A DNA stretch of 64,000 nt from Pontibacter sp. E15-1 (GCF_022601975.1 NZ_JAKVIR010000016.1:62001-126000), one strand, 5' to 3'; counted from the stretch's first letter, positions 40,285-49,183 are shown. The notes: generated from the sequence alone by a model not told the origin. Numbers and translations: made by a program.

Positions 40285-40323
40285 AAAGAAAAGGCAGGCC
40301 CTATGCTGTAAGACAGGGCCTGC
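40285..40323 (-). terminator. terminator of the minus-strand GH20/ROK unit
   Basis: GCAGGCCCT (40294-40302) pairs with AGGGCCTGC (40315-40323). On the minus strand the stem is followed by CTTTTCTTTT. It lies 26 bases beyond the GH20 stop. Confidence 0.7.
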
Positions 40324-40349
40324 TCTTCCTATTGGCTTTCCGGTTGCGG

Positions 40350-42701
40350 TTATTTTACAATAATCTCGTCGGTAAACAGCCAGGCCTTTCCTTTGTCCTG
40401 GTCAGTGCCCGGGCGAGGGTTCTTAGCTGTTACCCTGATATAACGCGCTTTTGTGCCGCTTAACTCAGCCGTCAGCACTTCCTTAAACACACCCGGCTTG
40501 TCGCTAAGCTCGCTGATCACCTTCACGGTTTTATACTTCCTGCCATCCTTTGACACGGCAAACTCTACCTGCTCCGGAAGTTGGATCCCGTCGTTTTTGG
40601 TTTGCAGGTAGGAGCTGGTGATGCTGTTGATGCGCTTTTTCTCCTTCAGGTCGATCACAGCCTCTATGTCAGTGCCCAAAAAACCGAGCCATTGCCCGTT
40701 GGTGAAGCTGTTGCTTGCCAGTTGGCCATCCACCAGCGTGCCAGGGCCAGTGGCCGTGTAGCTGCGGTGCGGGGTATGCTTCAGCGTAACAGCGTGCGCG
40801 AAAGCCTTGTGCTGGTTCAGTTCTTTTGCGCTTACCTTGCCCAGCTGTTTCCCTTTTTCATCAAAGGAGGCCGCTTTGATTACGGCAGATTTCTTAAGCT
40901 CAAAAGGTTGGCTGTACGCCAGCGATGCAGTTGTCGGCTCAGAGTCATCCAGTGTATAGAAAATCTGAGGGCCTGTGGCATCGGTAGCAAGCGTTACAGT
41001 GGCCGCAGCCTGGCTAGGGTCTACCGCTATTTGCTGCTTCACGTTAAAGGTGCTGCGGGCATAGTTTACGCCCATGTGATCAAAGCGCTTGTACTGCTGC
41101 TGCATACGCGTCTGGAAATCGTTCCAGTCTTTCCTGGCGGCCGGTGTCCAGAGCACTTCCGACAGGGCCGAGATACGCGGCATGATCATGTATTCCACCT
41201 GATCCTCGGTAGGGATATACTCGGTCCATACATTGGCCTGCGCGCCCAGGATATACTTTTTCTCCTCAGCGGAAAGCACTGCCGGCGTTGGCTCAAAAGC
41301 GTATACTTTCTCCAGCGTGGTATGGCCTCCGATGGCGGTGGGCTCCAGGCTTGGCTCGCCCTGGTAGTGGTCGAAGTATACATGCGATCCGGGTGTCATC
41401 ACCACATAATGATGCTGCTTGGCAGCGGCAATGCCTCCTTCGGTTCCTCTCCACGACATGACGTAGGCGTTGGGTGCCAAACCACCTTCCAGGATTTCAT
41501 CCCAGCCGATAATGGTTCTGCCTTTGGCATTCAGGAATTTCTCCATGCGTTGGATAAAGTAACTCTGCAACTCGTGCTCGTCATGCAGGCCCTCGTCGGC
41601 GATGCGCTTCTGGCACTTCGGGCACTTTTCCCAGCGGGCTTTCGGCGACTCATCTCCCCCGATGTGCACGATCTTGCTGGGGAACAGCGCCAGCACCTCC
41701 GTCATCACGTCTTCCAGAAAAGTGAACGTCTGCTCGTTTCCCGCGCAGAACACATCATCGAACACGCCCCACTTTTTCTCGACTTCAAACGGGCCGCCGG
41801 TACAGGAGAGCTCCGGGTAGGCCGTAAGTGCCGCTAAGGCGTGTCCCGGCATCTCAATTTCTGGTATTACCGTAATGTAGCGCTCCTGCGCATACTTTAC
41901 CACGTCCTTTATCTGCTCTTGGGTATAAAATCCGCCGTAGCGCTCATTGGTAAACTTATGCGGCTGGTCGCTGTAATGGCCGATCAGGGTGCCATCGCGC
42001 CAGGCGCCTACTTCGGTCAGCTTCGGGTATTTTTTAATCTCAATGCGCCAGCCCTGGTCCTCGGTCAAGTGCCAGTGGAAGGTGTTCATCTTGTGCATGG
42101 CCAGGTAATCGATGTACTCTTTCACGAACTCTACCGGGAAGAAATGGCGGGCCACATCCAGGTGCATGCCGCGCCACTCGTAGCGGGGCTTGTCTACTAT
42201 AGCCAGGGCAGGCAGGCTTACCGGGGCCGTCGTGGGCGCTGCGGGCAAAAGCTGCCGAACGGTTTGCGTGCCCAGGAAAATCCCCTGCGGTTCTTTGGCG
42301 GCAAGTGTCACCTTCTCCGGTGTCACATGTAAGGTATACCCTTCGGCGCCCAGTGTGTCGATTGGAGCGCTAAGCGTGAGGTGCAGGTAATTGCTGCTGT
42401 TTTTGGCAGGCGCTTTTTGCTCCACTGCCGGCTGCACCCCGGTCATCTCTTTTATATGCCTGGCCAGGTATTCTCCTATCTTGCGCAGCTCTTCGTTCTT
42501 TGGGTCCACAAAGATTCGGGTTTCTTTCCCGAGTGGGAAGCTGCCGCTTTGCTGCGTAAGTTTTACCGGTTTCGGAATAATAGAGATCGTTTGCTGCTGT
42601 GTGGCGCTTTGCTGCGCCATGGCGGGAGCAGGGCTAACTAAGTGCCCCGACAGAACACAGGCAGAAGTAGCAAGTACGGTGAGCGTTTTCTTTATTGTCA
42701 T
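40350..42701 (-). CDS. GH20 beta-N-acetylhexosaminidase, exported (minus strand)
   Basis: 783 residues; signal peptide MTIKKTLTVLATSACVLSG...PAMAQ. GH20b domain (SIISIIPKPVKL-type ISIIPKPVKLTQQSG), catalytic barrel with YEWRGMHLDVARHFF, Asp350-Glu351 in HIGGDES, IGWDEILEGG and MTPGSHVYFDHYQ, then CHB_HEX_C-like and F5/8 type C-like domains as in the plus-strand paralogue. The Glu is followed by Ser-Pro instead of Val-Asp. The start codon overlaps the stop of the upstream ROK kinase (ATGA, 42698-42701), so translation is coupled. Release of GlcNAc and its phosphorylation are therefore made from one message, a useful clue to the kinase's substrate. Confidence 0.93.
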   Translation of the reverse strand: MTIKKTLTVLATSACVLSGHLVSPAPAMAQQSATQQQTISIIPKPVKLTQQSGSFPLGKETRIFVDPKNEELRKIGEYLARHIKEMTGVQPAVEQKAPAKNSSNYLHLTLSAPIDTLGAEGYTLHVTPEKVTLAAKEPQGIFLGTQTVRQLLPAAPTTAPVSLPALAIVDKPRYEWRGMHLDVARHFFPVEFVKEYIDYLAMHKMNTFHWHLTEDQGWRIEIKKYPKLTEVGAWRDGTLIGHYSDQPHKFTNERYGGFYTQEQIKDVVKYAQERYITVIPEIEMPGHALAALTAYPELSCTGGPFEVEKKWGVFDDVFCAGNEQTFTFLEDVMTEVLALFPSKIVHIGGDESPKARWEKCPKCQKRIADEGLHDEHELQSYFIQRMEKFLNAKGRTIIGWDEILEGGLAPNAYVMSWRGTEGGIAAAKQHHYVVMTPGSHVYFDHYQGEPSLEPTAIGGHTTLEKVYAFEPTPAVLSAEEKKYILGAQANVWTEYIPTEDQVEYMIMPRISALSEVLWTPAARKDWNDFQTRMQQQYKRFDHMGVNYARSTFNVKQQIAVDPSQAAATVTLATDATGPQIFYTLDDSEPTTASLAYSQPFELKKSAVIKAASFDEKGKQLGKVSAKELNQHKAFAHAVTLKHTPHRSYTATGPGTLVDGQLASNSFTNGQWLGFLGTDIEAVIDLKEKKRINSITSSYLQTKNDGIQLPEQVEFAVSKDGRKYKTVKVISELSDKPGVFKEVLTAELSGTKARYIRVTAKNPRPGTDQDKGKAWLFTDEIIVK

Positions 42702-43582
42702 ACAGATGCTTTATTGAAGGAAGTTTTAGCTTTGTTTTTCATTTGGAAGAGGGCTGCGGCCCCCAATACCGCTGCTTTGTCAATTGCCGAGGGCTCAATA
42801 ACTGTTCTATCCAAAACAGTTTTAAAGGGGAAAGTCGCCAGGCTGTTGCGCATCGCTTTCTCGAAAAACGGAAAGCTTTTGCTGATTGACCCGCCCAGGA
42901 ATATAGCTTCCGGTGACAGGGCGTATAGGATGATTTTTAAGGCACTCCCGAGGTGATGGCCAAACTGCTCGAATATTTCCAACGCGTCAGTATGTCCTTT
43001 TTCGGCAAGTTCCCGAACCATGCCGCCGTTCATGCCAAAGCCATTTTCAAACATCTTGCCGCTACAGTAGTCTTCGATGGTTTTATCTAAGTATGGGATC
43101 CCCCCGAACTCGCCAGCACTGGAAAGGGTGCCAGAGTAAAGTTTGTTATTTGCGATGATACCCGACCCGAAACCGGTGCCCAGGGTAACGCCAACAATGT
43201 TCCTGAATTCCTTGCCCTTCCCATATAGCTTTTCTCCAAGTACAAAGGAGTTTGCATCGTTCGTGACGTAAACGGGTCTGCCGAAGTAGTCCTCCAGGTA
43301 TTGTTTAAGGGGTACTTCTTTCCAGGAGGGGATATTCTGCACACTGCAAACAACACCTCTTTTTTCATCGACCAAGCCTGGTACACCTATCCCAATTCCT
43401 AATGTGTCGGAATCAATCAAGTGCTTAATCCCTTGAGCTGTCTCTTCTAGAATCTGCTCCTGGGAAGCATGCGAGGAGGTTGGTATTTTTTTCTCGAGAA
43501 TAATTTTCCCGTCTTGCACCAAACCTATATGGGTTTTAGTGCCTCCAATGTCAATGCCGATGATTCTCTGGTTATGCTGCAT
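42698..43582 (-). CDS. ROK-family sugar kinase, probable N-acetylglucosamine kinase
   Basis: 294 residues without HTH or signal peptide, so a cytoplasmic kinase. ATP-binding motif IGIDIGGTKTHIG (from residue 8), GIGVPGLVD, catalytic region VTNDANSFVLGE with the catalytic Asp, and TLGTGFGSGI. The usual CxCGxxGC zinc motif is absent; the region reads IEDYCSGKMFEN. Zinc-less ROK kinases exist among Bacteroidota. It shares a message with a GH20 hexosaminidase (4-base overlap) and follows the NagB/PIG-L gene on the same strand, so GlcNAc (or GalNAc) to the 6-phosphate is the most likely reaction. Glucose or ManNAc kinase activity cannot be excluded. Confidence 0.82.
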   Translation of the reverse strand: MQHNQRIIGIDIGGTKTHIGLVQDGKIILEKKIPTSSHASQEQILEETAQGIKHLIDSDTLGIGIGVPGLVDEKRGVVCSVQNIPSWKEVPLKQYLEDYFGRPVYVTNDANSFVLGEKLYGKGKEFRNIVGVTLGTGFGSGIIANNKLYSGTLSSAGEFGGIPYLDKTIEDYCSGKMFENGFGMNGGMVRELAEKGHTDALEIFEQFGHHLGSALKIILYALSPEAIFLGGSISKSFPFFEKAMRNSLATFPFKTVLDRTVIEPSAIDKAAVLGAAALFQMKNKAKTSFNKASV

Positions 43583-43689
43583 CTTGCTTGTTTGTGATGT
43601 TTAAAGCAAAGCTATGGAAAATTTTATTCCACGTTTTCCGCTCCATCTCCACAGGCTGAATTACTTTACAAATGACAATTGGAAAGGCG

Positions 43690-43718
43690 CAAAAGTAGGT
43701 TTGCCTGTTAACAAGGCA
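43690..43718 (-). promoter_or_regulatory. promoter/operator candidate for the ROK kinase-GH20 unit
   Basis: On the minus strand TACTTTTG (43697-43690) matches the TAnnTTTG -7 box. Just upstream of it, TGCCTGTTAACAAGGCA (43702-43718) is a near-perfect palindrome around GTTAAC, as expected for a LacI-type operator. A second -7 match, TAGCTTTG, lies at 43613-43606, nearer the start codon. Binding by the LacI regulators encoded at 46.7-49.2 kb is only a guess. Confidence 0.4.
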
Positions 43719-43771
43719 GGTAGTGAATCGGGCATTGCCTTCAGGCTTACCTCTGAAAGCCAAAGTATACC

Positions 43772-45691
43772 CTAAAATTTATACCGTACAAAAGCCTCCA
43801 TGGCTTCGTACTCAGCTAACCCCAATCTGTTGTATGCTTTCGCGGTCTCACTGGTGCGGTCTTCAGCCCTTATCCAGAACTCACGCGCATCATCCCCCGG
43901 AAACACAGGTCTGTCCTTCTGCGACTGGTGCTTGAAGATGGCGTTCCGCTTGCGCTCCACCTCCTGCGGCGACAGCGGCACGGCCATCTCTATTTGGTGT
44001 GTCTCAAACTCGTGCCAGGCACCGCGGTACATCCACAGCCAACACTCCCTGGCCCAGTCTTCCGTTTCACGGAGCTGCGCAATGGCCGCTATGATGATGT
44101 CAAAGCAAACCTTGTGTGTGCCATGCGGGTCTGCAAAATCACCTGCTGCAAATATCTGGTGCGGCTTTACTTTTCGCAGCAAGTCTATCGTTTGCTGGAT
44201 ATCATCACTATAAATCTCTCTTTTCTGCGTCTTCGCCCGATCATAGAAAGGCAAGGCCATAAAATGAATGTTCTCGTCAGGCAAACCGGCAAACCGAGCG
44301 CCGGCCCTGGCTTCTCCCTTTCTAATAAGCCCCTTTACTTCTAATATCTCATGTAAATCCGTCTGGTTTGGCTGCTTTGTTTTTAAGAACTTGCGCATGT
44401 TCTGATAAGCCGCCCCAAGTGATTCGCCGTCATACCCTAACACTTTGTTAAAGTCGATGGCAAACTCTACGAAACGTAAGGCGTCGTCGTCCCATACCGC
44501 CGTGTTGCCGCTGGTTTGGTAGGCCACATGCACGTCGTGGCCCTGGTCCACGAGGCGTATAAAGGTGCCGCCCATCGAGATCACATCGTCATCGGGGTGC
44601 GGGGAGAAGATGATCACGCGCTTCCGGGCAGGCTCGGCGCGCTCGGGCCGCTGCGAGTCGTCGGCGTTGGGTTTGCCGCCCGGCCAGCCCGTGATGGTAT
44701 GCTGCAGCTGGTTGAACACATGGATGTTGATGTTGTAGGCGGGGCCGTTCTGCACGGCCAGCTGTGCCATGCCGTGGTTGTTATAGTCTTCGTCGGTCAG
44801 TTTTAGAATGGGTTTATTTAAGGCCTGTGCAAGCCAGATAACGGCCTTCTTGGTCAGCGCCTCGTCCCACACGCAGTCTTTCACCAGCCACGGCTCATTC
44901 AGTCGGGTCAGCTCGGAGGCAGCGTCGGCATCCAGCACAAACTCCACCTTGTCCGAAAGCTGCAGGTAGGTGGCGGGAACTTCAGAGGAAATCTCTCCCT
45001 CCACGGCTTTTCTAATGATGGGGGCTTTCTTTTTGCCCCAGGCCATCAGGATGATCTCGCGGGCCTTGAAGATGGTGCCAATGCCCATCGTGATGGCTTT
45101 GGTGGGCACGTTTTCCTTGCCACCGAAGTCGCGGGCCGCGTCTCGGCGCGTCAGGTCGTCCAGCGTCACGAGGCGGGTGCCGGAGTTGGGGGCCGAGCCT
45201 GGCTCGTTGAAGCCAATATGTCCGGTGCGGCCGATGCCGAGCAGCTGGAGATCCAAGCCATTTAAGGCCTCAATCTTACGTTCATAGTCCAGGCAATACG
45301 TCGTGATCTCATCTCTGTCAAGGGTGCCATCCGGTATATGGATATTCTCCCTGGGTATATCGACGTGGTCGAAAAGGTTCTCGTTCATGAACGTGACATA
45401 GCTCTGGGCGGCCGTAGGGCTCATCGGGTAGTACTCATCCAGGTTAAAGGTCACCACGTTCTGGAAGCTCAGTCCCTCCTCGCGGTGCTGGCGCACCAGC
45501 TCCGCATATACCCCTACAGGAGTGGCACCTGTCGCAAGTCCTAACACGGCCCGCTCTCCGTTTTGGTGCTTGCTGCGGATAAGGGCTGCAATGCGACAGG
45601 CAACCTTCACTGAGGCAATATGCTCATGAGGATAAACGGATACCGGAAGTTTTTCAAAGCGGGTTTCTTCAAGAAGGTTTAATCGGGCCAT
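43772..45691 (-). CDS. glucosamine-6-phosphate deaminase-like / PIG-L deacetylase-like fusion
   Basis: Start at 45691 chosen because the promoter candidate lies at 45735-45763, overlapping the ATG at 45733. Residues 1-~265 are NagB-like: GLATGATPVG, FNLDEYY (Asp85/Glu86) and GIGRTGHIGFNEPGS. In classical NagB the last motif has Asp before GH; here Thr156 replaces it, while His158 and Glu163 remain. Residues ~355-600 are an LmbE/PIG-L domain with the zinc motif SPHPDDD (His365) and DPHGTHK. Such ~640-residue fusions are widespread in Bacteroidota. The natural reading is GlcNAc-6-P handling: the C-terminal half might remove an acetyl group and the N-terminal half deaminate and isomerise to fructose-6-P. 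No separate NagA is in the window. The coupling of activities is inference. Confidence 0.85.
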   Translation of the reverse strand: MARLNLLEETRFEKLPVSVYPHEHIASVKVACRIAALIRSKHQNGERAVLGLATGATPVGVYAELVRQHREEGLSFQNVVTFNLDEYYPMSPTAAQSYVTFMNENLFDHVDIPRENIHIPDGTLDRDEITTYCLDYERKIEALNGLDLQLLGIGRTGHIGFNEPGSAPNSGTRLVTLDDLTRRDAARDFGGKENVPTKAITMGIGTIFKAREIILMAWGKKKAPIIRKAVEGEISSEVPATYLQLSDKVEFVLDADAASELTRLNEPWLVKDCVWDEALTKKAVIWLAQALNKPILKLTDEDYNNHGMAQLAVQNGPAYNINIHVFNQLQHTITGWPGGKPNADDSQRPERAEPARKRVIIFSPHPDDDVISMGGTFIRLVDQGHDVHVAYQTSGNTAVWDDDALRFVEFAIDFNKVLGYDGESLGAAYQNMRKFLKTKQPNQTDLHEILEVKGLIRKGEARAGARFAGLPDENIHFMALPFYDRAKTQKREIYSDDIQQTIDLLRKVKPHQIFAAGDFADPHGTHKVCFDIIIAAIAQLRETEDWARECWLWMYRGAWHEFETHQIEMAVPLSPQEVERKRNAIFKHQSQKDRPVFPGDDAREFWIRAEDRTSETAKAYNRLGLAEYEAMEAFVRYKF

Positions 45692-45734
45692 GATATGAGG
45701 ATTAAAGTATTTTGGATATGCGTGTACGAGCACA

Positions 45735-45763
45735 CAAACATAAGCAAAAATCTTGTTTCCAAA
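45735..45763 (-). promoter_or_regulatory. promoter of the NagB/PIG-L gene
   Basis: On the minus strand TTTG (45763-45760) is followed after 17 bases by TATGTTTG (45742-45735), an exact TAnnTTTG box. Transcription would begin near 45728, leaving a leader of about 37 bases to the chosen start at 45691. Confidence 0.55.
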
Positions 45764-46277
45764 AAATATCCTTTGAAATAGTGCATGCCTAGCTCAGTGT
45801 TGCACAAAAAGGCGCTCTCTTTTATTAGACAATAGCACGTTGCCGGTAGTCATCGCCATGTATAACAGCATCTTAAGCTGATACACCAGGAACCTATACC
45901 CACGCAGCAGCGCCTATGAAATGATGGCTGATTCGCGCAGGAGCAGATACAAGGATAACGTATAGGATTTTAGGTAACCGTTGCGCGGAATAGGGGTTGA
46001 GGTGCCCGTGAAGTTGTTTTTTCTAATTTTAAATAATGGGGAAAGGAAGCCAGGCGTCAGCGGTTGGTTTTACATGATGTGATCAAACTGAGTATCTCTT
46101 CTCGGTATGGGCACGCCTATTTCCCAAAGCAAGTAATACCATAGCTACTCAATTGCTCTTTACAGGCAAGGCTAGAGTAGGATCTTTACTACATAATAGT
46201 ATATGTATACATGTCGTACTTAATGCGATTCAATGGGTTGTATCTGAGTTTCCTGCCCATTACTTCAATTACTCTAC
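45764..46277. other. intergenic region, nothing recognised
   Basis: About 510 bases without a supported gene, repeat or terminator. Frames are short and show no family motif. It separates the minus-strand GlcNAc genes from the GH20-domain remnant. Confidence 0.5.
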
Positions 46278-46601
46278 ATGGCAAAGTTCCTCTTTGTTTT
46301 TCTGCTTATCGGCAGCATCACCAAGGCGCCATACACCCGACTTCGGTACCTGAACGATAGGGGCAGCAACATCTATCTGAACGGGCAGCTTATACCCCCC
46401 AGCCTGGAGGCGCACCGGACAGAAGCGAAATTCATACCCTTCCTCTTCGACGAAGGGTATGAATTTCGCCCACCTGTAGCCGCGCCAGTGAAAAAAGGCT
46501 GGCACACGGTGCTGGTTACACTGCCTGTGGGCAGCCTGAAACGCCAAGATTGGCAGAACCCGGTGAAGTGGATGTCTACCTTGTTGCCGCTGTGTAAATA
46601 A
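46278..46601 (+). pseudogene. signal peptide joined to the C-terminal domain of an SGNH/GH20-type protein
   Basis: An open 107-codon frame begins with an export signal (MAKFLFVFLLIGSITKA) and runs straight into NDRGSNIYLNGQL, DEGYEFRPPVAAPVKKGW and DWQNPVKWM. These match the last ~85 residues of the protein encoded at 2380-4992 (NRGSAVFLNGQL, DEGYEFRAPVDAPVKKGW, DWQNPLKWM). All of the SGNH and GH20 parts are missing. No stop or frameshift interrupts what is left, so it could still give a small exported beta-domain protein. I read it as an internally deleted gene, but a retained binding protein is possible. A perfect inverted repeat lies inside at 46425-46469. Confidence 0.8.
46425..46469. repeat. 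perfect 18-base inverted repeat inside the GH20-tail remnant
   Basis: GCGAAATTCATACCCTTC (46425-46442) is mirrored exactly at 46452-46469 with a 9-base loop. It spans the codons for AKFIPF and EGYEFR. The homologous stretch of the parent-like gene at 2380-4992 does not form such a repeat. Confidence 0.85.
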
Positions 46602-46672
46602 GGGATGGGCGGCGGCAGGGCACGATACCTGAAAGCGGAACAACAAGCTACGGTCTACGCCATAGCCTCAAT

Positions 46673-47728
46673 TTATGAATCAGCTTCGATGTAGTAGTGC
46701 AGGTTCTCTTTTGTGATGATATCCAATGGAAGATACTTGATCGGGTTGTTCTTTTTCTTGAATATGAGATGGTCTGCCAAGGCCTGAACACCCCAATAGC
46801 CCTGGCCCTTCGGGTTCTGGTTGATAAGGAAACTGATCATATCGCTGTTGAGGTAATGCAGGTTTCTCTCAATCAAATCATAGCCGACCAATTTTATATG
46901 CTGGAGTTTCCGTTGCTGTATATATTCTGCAATGATATACGCCTTGGAATTCGTTACAAATACCCCGTTTATATTGCCTGCGCTTTTGAAATAATGATTT
47001 AACTGCTGGGGTATCGTTTGCTGGGAATTACTCTGAAGGTCAATCTGCAGAATTTCATACCTGTTTGCCAGGCCATCCTGAGCAAAGTAATCCTTGAACC
47101 CTTGTTCCTTGTGTATCAGATGAGACGAGTTGAGAATGTCTTCTTCGATATGGATCACCGCCAGGGTAGCCGTCTCGCTGCAGCCGTAATGCAGGAGTTT
47201 TCCGGCCAACAAACCACTTTGGTAAGAATCCTGGCCTATGTACATGAGCGGCTCATAATCCGGGATGTGCGTGTTGAAGAGCACAAACGGGATGTTCTCA
47301 CGCCTCCATTTGTTAAAGTACGCTAATGACTGCCGGTAAAACAAAGGGGCTATTAATATGCCATCGAAAGCCTTGCTGACAACTTTATTCGCTGCCGTAG
47401 AGAAGGAGTCGGCGTCTACGGGATCAAAAAAGAACTTCGTAATCCTAATGCCATACTGTTTCAACTCATCCTCAGCCTTCTCAATACCCTCCTTAGGGGC
47501 CTGCCAGTAACTATCTTCGGAAGGGTCAGCTATAAGTGCAGCTACATGGTATGTTTTGTTGCTCACCAAAGCTCTTGCAAGCAAATTAGGCTTGTAATTA
47601 AGTTCCTCTGCAATTTCTAACACGCGCTGGCGCACATCTTCAGCCACTCTTCCACGGTTGTGAAGAATGCGGTCTACAGTCCCCGTCGAAACGTTCGCTT
47701 TCTCAGCTATATCTTTTATTCTAATCAT
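46673..47728 (-). CDS. LacI-family transcriptional regulator with ribose-type binding domain
   Basis: Start at 47728 (MIRIKDIAEKANVSTGTVDRIL); the in-frame ATG at 47824 adds a leader without homology. The N-terminal LacI HTH is clear, but the recognition helix reads TGTVDRILHNRGRV where most members have TVSRVLN. The hinge region ELNYKPNLLARAL is normal. The rest (~60-350) is a periplasmic-binding-protein fold of the substrate-binding type (AALIADPSEDSYWQAPKEGIE, GILIAPLFY, GVFVTNSKAYIIAEYI). The ligand is unknown. It lies alone on the minus strand between the remnant at 46278 and the second LacI gene, and could control the GlcNAc or SusCD genes. Confidence 0.85.
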   Translation of the reverse strand: MIRIKDIAEKANVSTGTVDRILHNRGRVAEDVRQRVLEIAEELNYKPNLLARALVSNKTYHVAALIADPSEDSYWQAPKEGIEKAEDELKQYGIRITKFFFDPVDADSFSTAANKVVSKAFDGILIAPLFYRQSLAYFNKWRRENIPFVLFNTHIPDYEPLMYIGQDSYQSGLLAGKLLHYGCSETATLAVIHIEEDILNSSHLIHKEQGFKDYFAQDGLANRYEILQIDLQSNSQQTIPQQLNHYFKSAGNINGVFVTNSKAYIIAEYIQQRKLQHIKLVGYDLIERNLHYLNSDMISFLINQNPKGQGYWGVQALADHLIFKKKNNPIKYLPLDIITKENLHYYIEADS

Positions 47729-48140
47729 ATTGCCAATCTTAGGTAAGGTCTTTTTCAGACCCAAAAGGCCTTGTATATGTCTTATATGAGAACAAATACA
47801 GCTATGGCGACCTTTTATCTCCAAAGCCAGTTACAAAATTACATTAAAATTCAGTTGCGTGTCAGTACACTAAATATAATTTTGCTGTTCTACATCAAAG
47901 CGACCTGGCCATTTAACCGGCACGCGCGTATGCCCATTTGCCTTTCTAAAAGCCAAGAGGCGTTCATACATGGCTGTCTAGGGGGGCGCGTTCTTTTTAG
48001 TCGGGGTCCAGTCGAAATGAATATCGTTCAAAAATTTAACCTGCCGTGAAGTCAGCTGCTTCCTGGTCAACTTCAATCAGGTAGACGAGGTTGGGAGCTA
48101 TGTGGGCACGAAAAAGAAAGGTAAAATTTCACGTCTGGAA
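47729..48140. other. intergenic region between the two LacI-type genes
   Basis: No gene supported. On the minus strand TAATTTTG (47841-47834) matches the -7 consensus and could start the 46673-47728 gene with a leader of about 100 bases. No clear -33 box is seen. Nothing else recognised. Confidence 0.35.
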
Positions 48141-49181
48141 TCATTGACCCGATTCAGTGACAATTATTAGATCCTTAGTTGTCTCTCTGAGTATAAGCTC
48201 TGGGTTGATAACAATTTTTTCGGACAACATCGGTTCGTTATGACGTAGTATCGAAACGATTTTCTGAGCGGCAAGCTCACCCATTTTGGTGGCCACTTGC
48301 TGAACCGTGGAGAGTTGTGGAGTCATATACGTTGCCACGGGCTCATCCGAAAAGCCAATTACAGAAATGTCCTCAGGCACGCGCTTGCCCATCTTGTTAA
48401 GTACATTTACCGCATAGTTGGCCACATAGTCATTAAAGACAAACAAACCGTCCAGTTGCGGATACTTCACCATTGTCTTTTGTAAAAACCGGTCAATAGA
48501 GGAGAGGTCGAATTCGCAGTAATGAACGAGAGACTCCTTTACCGGGATATCATGCGATGCCAATGCATCCAAGTATCCGTAAAGGCGGTTGTTGCTATTG
48601 TTGAGGTTGATACTGCCGGTTATGTGCGCAATGTATTTGCAACCAGTATTCAACAAGTGCTTCGTCGCATTGAACGAGGCCTGATAATCATTCGCAACTA
48701 CCTTAGGGACAGGAAGGAAGTTGGCCACTCGGTCAAAAAACACAATCGGAACTTCATGTTTCAGCAGCTGCTCAAAATGATCGAAATTCTTTGTTTCCCT
48801 GGATATAGCCACCAGCACACCGTCAACGCGATGTTTAAGGCATGTCTGGATCGCGCGTATTTCTTCCTCCACAAATTCGTCGGTGCTAAAGAGGAGCAAA
48901 GAGTAGTCGGTTTCTTTTAGAACTTTTTGAATACCCTCGATAGCTTTAGAGAAAAAATGGAGCGAGAGCTGTGGCACTATCACGGCAATGATCTGGCTTT
49001 CCCCCTTGCTCAAATGGTGAGCCGTGGAGTTAGCCTGATACCCTAGTTCATCCGCCAGCTTTTTCACCAACGCCCGGGTCTTCTCACTGATGCGCGGGTG
49101 ATTGCTCAATGCCCTCGAAACCGTGGAATGAGACAAATCCAGTTGCCGGGCAATTTCGGTGATGGTGACATATTTTCCCAT
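48141..49181 (-). CDS. LacI/GalR-family repressor, probable regulator of the fucose operon
   Basis: Start at 49181 (MGKYVTITEIARQLDLSHSTVSRALSNHPRISEKT); an ATG at 49202 would lie in the palindrome upstream. Classical LacI HTH with STVSRALSNHP, hinge ELGYQANSTAHHLSKG, then a GalR-type effector domain (IIAVIVPQLSLHFFSKAIEGI, GVLVAISRET, VVANDYQASFNATKHLL, VIGFSDEPVATYMTPQLSTV). It is divergent from the fucose operon beginning 114 bases away, with a perfect palindrome between them. That arrangement is typical for a local repressor that also controls itself. The effector would be L-fucose or a pathway acid (inference). Confidence 0.88.
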   Translation of the reverse strand: MGKYVTITEIARQLDLSHSTVSRALSNHPRISEKTRALVKKLADELGYQANSTAHHLSKGESQIIAVIVPQLSLHFFSKAIEGIQKVLKETDYSLLLFSTDEFVEEEIRAIQTCLKHRVDGVLVAISRETKNFDHFEQLLKHEVPIVFFDRVANFLPVPKVVANDYQASFNATKHLLNTGCKYIAHITGSINLNNSNNRLYGYLDALASHDIPVKESLVHYCEFDLSSIDRFLQKTMVKYPQLDGLFVFNDYVANYAVNVLNKMGKRVPEDISVIGFSDEPVATYMTPQLSTVQQVATKMGELAAQKIVSILRHNEPMLSEKIVINPELILRETTKDLIIVTESGQ

Positions 49182-49183
49182 GG

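Noticed and set aside
40581..41837. 418-codon plus-strand frame opposite the minus-strand GH20 gene
   Set aside because: Fully antisense to a convincing GH20 enzyme, with low-complexity Val/Leu/Gly/Arg-rich translation and no motif.
42698..43582. ROK protein as a transcriptional repressor
   Set aside because: There is no N-terminal helix-turn-helix; the protein begins directly with the ATP-binding motif, so it is a kinase.
43772..45691. NagB/PIG-L joining as an assembly or frameshift artefact
   Set aside because: The frame is continuous, both domains are complete, and fusions of this length are common in Bacteroidota.
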